Shown here: in pieces, positions 42,724-50,183 of the stretch | How positions within the stretch are numbered: position 1 is the first letter of the stretch | Layout: every line of letters starts with the position of its first letter | NCBI GenBank assembly: GCA_020073585.1 | Contig: JAIQEV010000025.1 | Coordinates: 1 to 50,183, forward strand | Length of the DNA: 50,183 nucleotides | Direction: 5' to 3' | From: Terriglobia bacterium | Lineage (GTDB): Bacteria; Acidobacteriota; Terriglobia; Acidiferrales; UBA7541 | Made by a program: the position numbers and the translations under genes | Notes under the pieces: generated by a model | Databases searched by the model: none | Seen by the model: the letters and a program-made list of their open reading frames with translations, nothing else | Told to the model about the DNA's origin: nothing

Positions 42724-43568
42724 ACCGCTTTCTCGCTCCCTTCCGCGTCACCAATCCCATGATCCGCAAGGAGCTTCGTCAGCGGCTTCGCGAACGCCGC
42801 GCCTGGCTGCTCCCGTTTCTCTACTTGCTGGTTCTCTCCGGGACGGTCGCCTTCTGCTACTACATGGTGGTGCAGGAAGGCGCGCGCCGGGGTTCCGAAC
42901 TGCAAGGCGCGGACATTGGCCAGGCTGTCTTCTACACCGTGATCTTCACCCAGCTCGCCGTGCTCCTGCTGATGGCCCCGGTCTTCAGCGCTGGCGCCAT
43001 CACCATCGAAAAAGAGCAGCGCACCTTGGCCGGCCTTCTCACCAGCCTGCTTTCCGCCCCGCAGATCTGGTGGGGCAAATTTGTCAGCGCCCTTCTTTAC
43101 CTGCTTCTGCTTCTTTCCAGCGCTCTCCCGCTCCTGGCTCTCTCCTTTGCCTTCGGCGGCGTCGAGCCCGTGGCCCTGCTCAAGGCCACCGGCGCCTTGA
43201 TTCTCGTCCTCTCCAGCATTTGCGCCGTCGGCCTGTGGTGCTCGGCCACCTTCCGCCGCAGCGTCCATTCCACTGCCGCAGGTTATGCCATCGTACTCGT
43301 CTTCACCATCGTCACGGCTGTGGTCTTCGGCATCCTTCTCTCGCAATGGGAACAGACCCGCATGGGAGGCCGCCAGGACTTTCCTCCGGTCTATGTCCAG
43401 GCTCCTCTCTTCCTCAATCCCGTCTATCCCTTCCTCTCCATGTTGGACGATGCGGATCTCCGCAAATTCGCTTTCCCGGTCTCCTCCAATTTACTTTTCG
43501 CGGCCTTGGGCCTGCTCGCCGCCGCCTTCGCCATGCGCCGTCTGCAGCGCTCCGGCGAGCACCTCTGA
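42720..43568 (+). CDS. ABC-2 type permease
   Basis: 282 aa, ATGA overlap with the ATPase gene. Six hydrophobic helices with the first soluble stretch RVTNPMIRKELRQRLRERRAW, the elbow motif of ABC-2 permeases such as NosY and GldF. Extracellular loop of about 40 residues (GGRQDFPPVYVQAPLF) before the last helix. It forms the membrane channel with the ATPase and the 669-aa protein; substrate unknown. Confidence 0.9.
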   Translation: MNRFLAPFRVTNPMIRKELRQRLRERRAWLLPFLYLLVLSGTVAFCYYMVVQEGARRGSELQGADIGQAVFYTVIFTQLAVLLLMAPVFSAGAITIEKEQRTLAGLLTSLLSAPQIWWGKFVSALLYLLLLLSSALPLLALSFAFGGVEPVALLKATGALILVLSSICAVGLWCSATFRRSVHSTAAGYAIVLVFTIVTAVVFGILLSQWEQTRMGGRQDFPPVYVQAPLFLNPVYPFLSMLDDADLRKFAFPVSSNLLFAALGLLAAAFAMRRLQRSGEHL

Positions 43569-43586
43569 TCCCGCTCCGGAACACAC

Positions 43587-43606
43587 CCGCGCCCAACAGG
43601 GCGCGG
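43587..43606. terminator. GC hairpin between convergent ABC permease and pckG
   Basis: CCGCGCCC-AACA-GGGCGCGG, 8-bp stem, no T-run on the plus side. Confidence 0.45.
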
Positions 43607-43648
43607 CCCCCCTGCCGATTCACGCGGATAATTTATGATGAAAAATGA

Positions 43649-45403
43649 TCAGGCCGGCACGCTGCGCTGAAAGCGCTGCGCCAGCTTGTGGTGCTCTTCC
43701 AGAAGTTCTTTCGGCAGGCGCTCGCCGAACTTTTCCAGGAACTGCCGGGTGTCCGCGAGTTCCGGCTCCCAGTCCGCCGCGTTCACGCGCAGCAGGTCAT
43801 CCACGGCGCCCGGCGCCAGCGCCAGGCCGTCCAGCGTCAGTCCGCCCTTTGTCGGCACGTACCCGATCGGCGTCTCCTGCGCTTCGCCGCGTCCCTCGAC
43901 GCGCTCCAGGATCCACTTCAGCACGCGCACGTTCTCTCCGAACCCCGGCCACAGAAACTTCCCGCTGGTGTCACGCCGGAACCAGTTCACGTGGAAAATC
44001 TTCGGCGCGTGCGGGATGCGCTTGCCCATTTCCAGCCAGTGCCCGAAATAATCCGCCATGTTGTACCCGCAGAACGGCAGCATGGCCATCGGGTCGCGCC
44101 GCACCACCCCCACCGCTCCCGTCGCCGCCGCCGTCGTCTCCGAAGCCATCGTCGCGCCCACGAACACCCCGTGCTGCCAGTCGAACGATTCGTACACCAG
44201 CGGCGCCATCCGCGCCCGCCGCCCTCCGAAGATGAACGCCGAGATCGGCACACCTGCCGGATCTTCCCACTTCGGCGAGATGCTGGGCGCCTGCTGTGCC
44301 GGCACCGTGTAGCGCGAATTCGGATGCGCCGCCGGGCCCTGCGCCGGATCCCACGTCTTTCCCTTCCAGTCGATCATTCCCGCCGGCGGCGCGCTTTCGA
44401 TCCCTTCCCACCACGGCTCGCGTTCCGGTGTCAGCGCCACGTTGGTGAACAGCGAATTCTTGCGGATCGCGTCCATCACGTTGGGATTGGTGTGCTTCCC
44501 CGTTCCCGGCGCCACCCCGAAAAATCCCGCTTCCGGGTTGATCGCCCGCAGATACCCGTCCGCGCCGATCTGCATCCACGCGATGTCGTCGCCCACCGTC
44601 CACACCCGGTAGCCCTGGCCTTCCAGCGCCGACACCATCATCGCCAGGTTCGTCTTCCCGCACGCGCTCGGAAACGCCGCGGCCATGTACGTCACTTTTC
44701 CGTCCGGCGCTTCCAGCCCCAGGATGAGCATGTGCTCCGCCATCCACCCCTGCTCCCGCGCCATCACGCTGGCGATGCGCAGCGCCAGGCATTTCTTTCC
44801 CAGCAGCGCGTTCCCCCCGTACCCCGACCCCACGCTCCAGATCAGCTTTTCCTCCGGGAAGTGCATCACGAAGCGCCGCTCGGGGTTCACGTCCAGCAGC
44901 GCGTGCAGCCCCGGCACGAATTCCGCTGAGCTCCCCAGCCGCTCCATGGCCACTTTGCCCATCCGCGACATGATGCGCATGCTGGCCACCACGTACGCGC
45001 TGTCCGTGATCTCCACGCCCACCTTGCTGATCGGCGAGCGCGCCGGCCCCATGATGTACGGCACCACGTACATCGTCCGCCCGCGCATCGCTCCGTCGCA
45101 CAGCGCGCTCATCTTCTGCTTCGCTTCTTCCGGCGCCATCCAGTTGTTGGTCGGCCCCGCGTCTTCCCGCTTCTCCGAGCAGATAAACGTCACCTGCTCG
45201 GTGCGCGCCACGTCGTTGGGGTTGCTGCGGTGCAGGTAGCAATTCGGGTAGGTCTTGGGGTTCAGCTCCAGCGTGTCCCCCTCGCGCACCATCTCCGCGA
45301 ACATGCGCTGGTTCTCCTCCTCCGAACCGTCGCAGAAAACGATGCGCTCCGGCTTCATCAGCCGCGCGTTTTTCTCTACCCAGCTTTCGAGAGGGGTGCT
45401 CAC
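43649..45403 (-). CDS. pckG: Phosphoenolpyruvate carboxykinase, GTP-type
   Basis: 584 aa from the GTG at 45403 (GGGAGG upstream). GTP-dependent family: P-loop FPSACGKTN, metal region WTVGDDIAWM, substrate loop SGYGGNALLGKKC, and YVVPYIMGPARSP. It interconverts oxaloacetate and phosphoenolpyruvate for gluconeogenesis. The roughly 110-nt leader contains a copy of the dispersed palindrome 18 bp before the start, and a possible -10 box (TAAAAT, plus-strand ATTTTA at 45524-45529). Confidence 0.96.
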   Translation of the reverse strand: MSTPLESWVEKNARLMKPERIVFCDGSEEENQRMFAEMVREGDTLELNPKTYPNCYLHRSNPNDVARTEQVTFICSEKREDAGPTNNWMAPEEAKQKMSALCDGAMRGRTMYVVPYIMGPARSPISKVGVEITDSAYVVASMRIMSRMGKVAMERLGSSAEFVPGLHALLDVNPERRFVMHFPEEKLIWSVGSGYGGNALLGKKCLALRIASVMAREQGWMAEHMLILGLEAPDGKVTYMAAAFPSACGKTNLAMMVSALEGQGYRVWTVGDDIAWMQIGADGYLRAINPEAGFFGVAPGTGKHTNPNVMDAIRKNSLFTNVALTPEREPWWEGIESAPPAGMIDWKGKTWDPAQGPAAHPNSRYTVPAQQAPSISPKWEDPAGVPISAFIFGGRRARMAPLVYESFDWQHGVFVGATMASETTAAATGAVGVVRRDPMAMLPFCGYNMADYFGHWLEMGKRIPHAPKIFHVNWFRRDTSGKFLWPGFGENVRVLKWILERVEGRGEAQETPIGYVPTKGGLTLDGLALAPGAVDDLLRVNAADWEPELADTRQFLEKFGERLPKELLEEHHKLAQRFQRSVPA

Positions 45404-45420
45404 GGGGGCCTCCCTGGCCT

Positions 45421-45440
45421 GTTGACCGTTTTGCGGTCAC
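45421..45440 (+). repeat. Dispersed palindrome in the pckG leader
   Basis: GTTGACCGTTTTGCGGTCAC, two changes from the consensus, placed in the 5' untranslated region of pckG. Confidence 0.65.
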
Positions 45441-45664
45441 GCTTGGAATGGATGCTGCCGCGTCAAGCTTCACGCACGCGAAGGCAGTGTGGGTGTCGGA
45501 CTAGCCTGGCGGGCAGTACTTCTATTTTAACGCACCAGTGTACGGTAGCCCTTCGCCTCAAGGCAAGAAATCCGTCTCTTTTTTTCGGGAATCCCGCAGC
45601 CTCTCGCCCGGGCGGCGGCGCGGCGCCGCACTCCTCCGTTTGGCGGCGCCTTCGCCCCGGGTGC

Positions 45665-45670
45665 TATCAT
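45665..45670 (+). promoter_or_regulatory. Leaderless-type -10 box of the 89-aa gene
   Basis: TATCAT ends 6 nt before the ATG at 45677; no Shine-Dalgarno precedes it. Confidence 0.45.
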
Positions 45671-45676
45671 CTCCTC

Positions 45677-45946
45677 ATGTACGCGCAGAAACTCGCCGTG
45701 GATGTCGTCATCGCCGGAGAGCGCCGCCCCTGCCCCCTCGAGTGGCTGGATCAATTCTGCATGCGCAACTTCACCAACGCCGCCGAGTTCGACGACACTC
45801 TCCCCACCGGCGAGGGCCGCCTCGAAATCAGCTTCCGCACTACCCCCGAGCGCTTTGCCGCCGCCTTCTCCGCCTGGCTCACGCAGCGCGGCAAGGGCCA
45901 TGGCCAGCCCGTCGCCGTCGTCGCCACCCTGCAACCTGTCTCCTAA
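45677..45946 (+). CDS. Small hypothetical protein (89 aa)
   Basis: 89 aa, MYAQKLAVDVVIAGERRPCPLEWLDQFCMRNFTNAAEF. One folded alpha/beta unit is likely; there are two cysteines (19 and 28), no membrane segment and no signal peptide. The codon pattern is typical of the window. The ATG is 6 nt after TATCAT, suggesting leaderless transcription. The family is not recognised. It runs divergently from pckG and converges on the patatin gene. Confidence 0.6.
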   Translation: MYAQKLAVDVVIAGERRPCPLEWLDQFCMRNFTNAAEFDDTLPTGEGRLEISFRTTPERFAAAFSAWLTQRGKGHGQPVAVVATLQPVS

Positions 45947-45970
45947 ATTACAAGACAACTAAATAAGCAC

Positions 45971-46000
45971 CGTCATTTCGAGCGCAGCGAGAAATCTCTC
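45971..46000. repeat. Dispersed intergenic repeat (GAGCGCAGCGAGAAATC type)
   Basis: CGTCATTTCGAGCGCAGCGA then GAAATCTCTC, matching a repeat I recall from many bacterial genomes; only one copy occurs in the window. Confidence 0.45.
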
Positions 46001-46033
46001 TTCGCTTTCAGCCAGCAGCGCCGGCACCCCGCC

Positions 46034-46915
46034 CTATCCCCCCGCTTCCCTCCGGAACCCGGCAATCTTTGCCCGGATCTGCGGCAGCGCCCGTAGCGCC
46101 GCGGCTTCCCCCGCAGCCACCATCTCCGGCGTGTGCGTGAAGTCGTCCCACACGAACTGGCTCACGTCCGGCTCGATCAGCACGTCCGCTTGCTGCCGCC
46201 ACACCAGGTCCGCATGCCCCTGGATGATATTGAACGACCGGCTGATGACGTCCCCCACCGTCCGCGCGTTCGCCACGTTCCCCGCTTCCAGATACACCGC
46301 GATGACGATCTCCGCGCCCAGCAGCAGCGCGCCTTCCACCGGCACCGGCGCCGCCAGAAATCCGTCCACCAGCGTGCGCCCTTCGTACTGCACCGGCACG
46401 AACAGCCCCGGGTAGGCGCACGACCCGCGCATCGGCGGCCCCACCGGCCCGTGCGTGTAATACGCCGCCACCCCCGCGTTCAGATCCGTCGCCGCGATCG
46501 CAAACGGCGTCACCATCTCCTCGAACGTGCGCACCGCCGTCAGCCGTTCCAGGTACGTTTCCATGCGTTTGTTGGTGGCCAGCCCCAGCCACGACGGTGT
46601 CCACCGCCCGAAATCCGCGAACGTCGTCTCCCCGGCGATCCGCTCCATCTCTTCCAGCGGCGTCCCCGCGCAGTACACCGCGCCCAGCAGCGAGCCCACG
46701 CTGGTCCCCGCCACGCAGTCGATCGGAATATTCGCCGCGCGCAGCACCCGCAGCACCCCGATGTGCGCGATCCCCCGCGCAAATCCCCCGGATAGTGCCA
46801 GCCCGATGCGTGGGCGCGCGCCCCCCGCTTCCTCCGCGGGAGTGCCGAACGCGCGCACCCGCTCCGCCGCCCCGCGCAGCCAGCCCAGCGCCGTACTCAC
46901 TTTGCTTCCCGGCAT
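46034..46915 (-). CDS. Patatin-like phospholipase (RssA type)
   Basis: 293 aa. Patatin catalytic parts are all visible: GLALSGGFARGIAHIGVL (oxyanion loop), GTSVGSLLGA (nucleophilic Ser in GxSxG) and LVDGF (Asp of the DG dyad). It hydrolyses acyl chains from lipids at the membrane surface or in the cytoplasm; there is no signal peptide. AGGAAG lies close to the ATG. It is divergent from the FadN-type gene, both possibly serving lipid turnover. Confidence 0.92.
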   Translation of the reverse strand: MPGSKVSTALGWLRGAAERVRAFGTPAEEAGGARPRIGLALSGGFARGIAHIGVLRVLRAANIPIDCVAGTSVGSLLGAVYCAGTPLEEMERIAGETTFADFGRWTPSWLGLATNKRMETYLERLTAVRTFEEMVTPFAIAATDLNAGVAAYYTHGPVGPPMRGSCAYPGLFVPVQYEGRTLVDGFLAAPVPVEGALLLGAEIVIAVYLEAGNVANARTVGDVISRSFNIIQGHADLVWRQQADVLIEPDVSQFVWDDFTHTPEMVAAGEAAALRALPQIRAKIAGFRREAGG

Positions 46916-47024
46916 TCTTCCTAAACTCTATCGTGACGCGGGCCCCCAAGCGAGGTATCGTTTGACCCGGGGATACCGCTTTTGTAACCTGCTCTCACAC
47001 ACGCATCCCGGGAGAAACCCTGCC

Positions 47025-49448
47025 ATGAAACGTCGCATCGAGAAAGCCGTAGTTCTGGGCGCGGGCACCATGGGTTCGCGCATCGCCGCGCATCTCGCCA
47101 ACGCCGGTCTGCCCTGCATCCTTCTCGACATCGTGCCCCCGGATCTCCCCGCCGGCGCGCCGCCCGCCGAGCGCAACCGCATCGTCCGCGCCGGCCTCGA
47201 CGCCGCCAAAAAATCGCGCCCCGCCGCCTTCTTCCATCCCTCCTTTGCCGAGCGCATCGCCATCGGCAATTTCGACGACGATCTCGCCCGCTGCGCCGAA
47301 GCCGACTGGATCATCGAAGTCGTCGCGGAAAATCTCGAGATCAAGCGCCAGCTCCTCGCCCGCGTCGCCCGGCACCGCAAGCCCGGCGCTATCGTTTCCA
47401 CCAACACCTCCGGCCTGCCCATTCACCTCATCGCCGAAGGCCTTCCCGAGGAGTTCCAGCAGCACTGGGCCGGCACGCACTTCTTCAATCCGCCGCGCTA
47501 TCTCAAGCTCGTCGAGCTCATCCCCGGTCCCAAAACGCTCCCCGCCGTTCTCGAAACCCTCGGCGATTTCTGCGACCGCCGCCTCGGCAAGGGCGTCGTC
47601 CTCGCCAAGGACACTCCCAACTTCATCGCCAACCGCATCGGCACCTTTTCCATGCTCAACGCCCTGCGCCTCATGGCCGCGCTGGGCCTGACCATCGAGG
47701 AAGTGGACGCCTGCACCGGCCCGGCCGTCGGCTGGCCCAAGTCCGCCACCTTCCGCACCGCGGACATCGTCGGCCTCGACGTCCTCCTGCACGTCGTCAA
47801 GAACATCTACGAGAACATTCCCCACGACGAATCCCGCGAGAGCTACCGCGTTCCCGCGCTCCTCGAAGAGATGGCCCGCCGCGGCATGCTCGGCGACAAA
47901 ACCGGCAAGGGCTTCTACCAGCGCGTCAAGAAAGACGGCTCCAGCGAAATCCTCACCCTCGACGTCAACACCCTCGAGTACCGCCCCAAGCAGAAGGCCA
48001 GATTCGCCTCTCTCGAACTGGGCAAGTCCATCGAGGACACCCGCGAGCGTCTGCGCGCGCTGGTGACCCCCATCCTCGCCGCGCAGCCCGCCGACAAGGC
48101 CCAGAAATTCATCTGGGGCGGACTTTCCGAGATGTGCCTCTACGCGGCGCGCCGCGTCCCGGAAATTTCCGACAGCCTCGCCGACGTGGACCGCGCCATG
48201 CGCTGGGGCTTCGGCTGGGAACTCGGCCCCTTCGAGCTGATGGACGCCATCGGCGTGCGCGCCTTCGCCGGGCAAATCGAAAAGGAAGGCCGCTCGCTCC
48301 CCCCGCTCCTCAGCAAACTGCTCGCCTCCGGCCGCGACTCCTTCTACACGACGGAGAAGGGCAAAACGGCCTGCTTCGATCTCGCCAGCGCCGCCGCCAG
48401 GCCCGTCGCAGAGCCGCCGGGCATCCTCATCCTGAAATCACTGAAAGACGCCAGCCGCGAAGTGGACCGCAACGCCGGTGCCAGCCTCATCGACCTCGGC
48501 GACGGCGTTGTCTGCTGCGAATTCCACGCCAAGATGAACGCCATTGGCGGCGACCTGGTGGCCATGTTGCACAAGGGCGTGAAACGCCTGGAAACCGATT
48601 TCGACGCCATGGTCATCGCCAACCAGGCCATCAATTTTTCCGTGGGCGCCAATCTCATGCTGGTTCTCGTCGCCGCCCAGGAGCAGGAGTGGGACGACCT
48701 GCACCTCGCCGTCCGCCAGTTTCAGAACGTCAATCTGGCCCTCAAGTACGCTCCCAAGCCCGTCGTCGCCGCTCCCCAGGGCATGGCCCTCGGCGGCGGC
48801 TGCGAGATCAGCCTGCACGGCGCAAAGATCCAGGCCGCCGCGGAAGCCTACATCGGCCTCATCGAGGCCGGCGTCGGCCTCATCCCCGGCGGCGGCGGCA
48901 CCAAGGAAATGCTGATCCGCGCCAACGAACACGCCGCGGGTGGCGAGGACCTCGACCTCTTCCACGCCCTCAAGCCCGTCTTCGAAACCATTGCCATGGC
49001 CAAGGTCGGCACCAGCGCCGAGGAGTGCCGCTCGCTCGGCTTTTTGCGCCCCGCCGACGGCGTCTCCCTGAACCGCGACCGCCTCGTGGCCGACGCCAAG
49101 GAAGCCGCGCTGGCCCTCGTCCGCACCGGCTATCGCCCCGCTGCGGCCACCCCCGCCGAAGGCGCCGCCGCAACGCAGATTCGCGTCCTCGGCGAACAGT
49201 TCCTCTCCGGCGCCAAGCTCGCCATTCACATGCTTCTGCGCGGCGGCTACGCCAGCGAGTACGACGCCCACGTGGCCCGCAAGCTCGCGCACATTCTCGC
49301 CGGCGGCGCCTTGAGCGTTCCGCAACTCGTCAGCGAACAGTACGTCCTGGATCTCGAGCGCGAAGCCTTCGTCTCCCTCTGCGGCGAGAAAAAGACCCAG
49401 GAACGCATCGCCCACACCCTGAAAACCGGCAAGCCCCTCCGCAACTAA
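47025..49448 (+). CDS. 3-hydroxyacyl-CoA dehydrogenase / enoyl-CoA hydratase (FadN type)
   Basis: 807 aa from the ATG at 47025 (GGGAGAAA upstream). The order is dehydrogenase first: Rossmann loop VLGAGTMGSRIAAHLANAG, STNTSGLPI and GTHFFNPPRYLKLVELIPG, then the two 3HCDH C-terminal domains, then a crotonase-like domain from about 490 (NAIGGDLVAML, PQGMALGGGCEISLHGAKIQAA, GLIPGGGGTKEML). This is the arrangement of Bacillus FadN/YusL, not of E. coli FadB. It carries out two steps of fatty acid beta-oxidation. The thiolase and acyl-CoA dehydrogenase normally adjacent are absent downstream. Confidence 0.93.
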   Translation: MKRRIEKAVVLGAGTMGSRIAAHLANAGLPCILLDIVPPDLPAGAPPAERNRIVRAGLDAAKKSRPAAFFHPSFAERIAIGNFDDDLARCAEADWIIEVVAENLEIKRQLLARVARHRKPGAIVSTNTSGLPIHLIAEGLPEEFQQHWAGTHFFNPPRYLKLVELIPGPKTLPAVLETLGDFCDRRLGKGVVLAKDTPNFIANRIGTFSMLNALRLMAALGLTIEEVDACTGPAVGWPKSATFRTADIVGLDVLLHVVKNIYENIPHDESRESYRVPALLEEMARRGMLGDKTGKGFYQRVKKDGSSEILTLDVNTLEYRPKQKARFASLELGKSIEDTRERLRALVTPILAAQPADKAQKFIWGGLSEMCLYAARRVPEISDSLADVDRAMRWGFGWELGPFELMDAIGVRAFAGQIEKEGRSLPPLLSKLLASGRDSFYTTEKGKTACFDLASAAARPVAEPPGILILKSLKDASREVDRNAGASLIDLGDGVVCCEFHAKMNAIGGDLVAMLHKGVKRLETDFDAMVIANQAINFSVGANLMLVLVAAQEQEWDDLHLAVRQFQNVNLALKYAPKPVVAAPQGMALGGGCEISLHGAKIQAAAEAYIGLIEAGVGLIPGGGGTKEMLIRANEHAAGGEDLDLFHALKPVFETIAMAKVGTSAEECRSLGFLRPADGVSLNRDRLVADAKEAALALVRTGYRPAAATPAEGAAATQIRVLGEQFLSGAKLAIHMLLRGGYASEYDAHVARKLAHILAGGALSVPQLVSEQYVLDLEREAFVSLCGEKKTQERIAHTLKTGKPLRN

Positions 49449-49778
49449 TGTTGTGTTGCGCAGATACCTGGCAATAGTTCCCAGCCTGGAATTGCTCGCA
49501 TGGCTTAGGAAGTCGCTGTAGGGGCGGGGCTGGCCTTGCCCCCCGACAGCAGTCGGGGCCCCGCCCGCTCTGCAGTTATCCCCGAAAAGTTGCAATCCAT
49601 CCTTCTCGCACGCCCATTGAAACTATCTCTCCCTTCTTCTCCGCGTACCCTCTGCGTTCTCTGCTTCTCTGCGTTATCTTCTTCTTTCCTGGGCACAGGC
49701 TCTGAGACATATAAAAACGTATTGAGTATACGACTCAATATGTCGTAATATGTGCTTTCTGGCGGACCGGAGAGTGCC
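49449..49778. other. Intergenic region with repeat tract and operator-like dyads
   Basis: 330 bp. 49641-49680 is a CTCTGCGTTCTCTGC-type repeat related to 38689-38724. AT-rich DNA follows. TATTGAGT (49720-49727) and ACTCAATA (49733-49740) form a perfect dyad, overlapped by TACGAC/GTCGTA; these lie 40-60 bp before the HTH-TOBE gene and may bind its own product. Confidence 0.5.
49720..49740. promoter_or_regulatory. Palindromic operator upstream of the HTH-TOBE gene
   Basis: TATTGAGT-ATACG-ACTCAATA, 8-bp perfect arms with a 5-nt centre; a second overlapping dyad TACGAC-N7-GTCGTA extends to about 49747. Confidence 0.5.
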
Positions 49779-50183
49779 ATGAACCTGCTTTCGCCGCGCG
49801 ACGCGGCGCGCATCCTGGGTGTCAGCTATCCCACGCTCAAGCAGTGGATCTACAAGAAAAAGATCCGCACCGCCAGGACCCCCGGCGGGCACCACCGCGT
49901 CCCGGAAAGCGAAATCGACCGCCTGCTCCCGAAAAAACTGGAGCGCGGCGGCCTGCGGCATCGCCGCGGCGCGTTTCGCCGCATCAGCGGCCGCAACCAG
50001 CTCAGCGGACGCGTTCTCGAAGTGAAATACGACGGCCTGCTGGCCCAGGTCACCCTGGCTATCGGCGAACAGCGCATCACCGCCATCATCACCGCCGACG
50101 CCGCCCGCGAATTGCGCCTCAAGCCCGGCGAGCGCGCCGCCGCCCTGGTCAAAGCCACCGAAGTCATGATCCTGCGCACCTGA
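49779..50183 (+). CDS. HTH (excisionase/MerR-like)-TOBE protein, molybdate-type sensor
   Basis: 134 aa from the ATG at 49779 (GGAGAG 6 nt upstream), ending exactly at the window edge with TGA. Residues 1-50 are a winged helix of the excisionase/MerR class (LSPRDAARILGVSYPTLKQWIYKKKI, TPGGHHRVPESEID). Residues about 70-134 (SGRNQLSGRVLEVKYDGLLAQVTL, LKPGERAAALVKATEVMIL) are a TOBE/Mop domain that binds molybdate or tungstate. The combination resembles small molybdate-responsive regulators. modABC genes may lie beyond the window. The palindrome upstream is a likely target. Confidence 0.88.
   Translation: MNLLSPRDAARILGVSYPTLKQWIYKKKIRTARTPGGHHRVPESEIDRLLPKKLERGGLRHRRGAFRRISGRNQLSGRVLEVKYDGLLAQVTLAIGEQRITAIITADAARELRLKPGERAAALVKATEVMILRT

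Overview
The window is a 50.2 kb piece of a GC-rich bacterial chromosome with dense, mostly ordinary housekeeping and metabolic gene content. No rRNA, phage, transposase or CRISPR array is visible. The gene set (GTP-type PEP carboxykinase, HTH-TOBE protein, DUF3467 protein, MauG-type peroxidase, CstB-like persulfide dioxygenase, many stand-alone lipid enzymes) together with intergenic dispersed repeats fits an Acidobacteriota-like soil or subsurface bacterium. That assignment is inference from gene content and composition; no marker gene here proves it.

Layout. 1-171 is an AT-rich fragment of a radical SAM gene abruptly joined to GC-rich DNA. 0.3-7.2 kb: a secreted protein, a small protein, a sulfur/peroxide pair (1-Cys peroxiredoxin then persulfide dioxygenase-rhodanese), a PP2C phosphatase with an FHA protein, and a di-heme cytochrome c peroxidase. 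7.4-15.1 kb, mainly minus strand: a P1B metal ATPase, glutamine synthetase behind a strong terminator, an EamA protein, and a three-gene unit of glycosyltransferase, bicupin and saccharopine dehydrogenase-like reductase. 15.3-19 kb: two small zinc-ribbon proteins, tRNA-Arg(CCT), a PaaI thioesterase, a nickel-transporter-like protein, and a LysR regulator divergent from leuA. 19-21.6 kb: leuA (without its regulatory domain) and leuB.

21.8-35.7 kb is the most distinctive part: a colinear set encoding a fatty-acyl reductase fused to a degenerate HAD domain, a second thioester-reductase-like SDR, a polysaccharide pyruvyl transferase-like protein, an acyl-AMP ligase, an enoyl-CoA hydratase, a secreted CocE-type hydrolase, a dedicated acyl carrier protein, a second acyl-AMP ligase, a diacylglycerol-kinase-like lipid kinase and a PlsC acyltransferase, with a convergent CDP-alcohol phosphatidyltransferase. 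ATGA/TAATG overlaps tie most of them together. Logically they could activate acyl chains, reduce them to alcohol or aldehyde, and build or decorate an unusual glycerolipid (an alkyl/alkenyl ether lipid or a pyruvylated lipid).

35.9-50.2 kb: tRNA-Ile(GAT), DUF3467, an Nramp transporter, a membrane cytochrome c, a second peroxiredoxin, an ABC transporter with a large membrane partner, PEP carboxykinase, a patatin, a FadN-type beta-oxidation enzyme, and an HTH-TOBE protein at the right edge.

Two genome-scale signals run across these regions: a 20-bp palindrome (consensus GTTGACCGCTTCGCGGTCAC) present about six times, including in frame inside genes, and several genes whose start codon lies 6-8 nt downstream of a TANNNT box, suggesting leaderless transcription.
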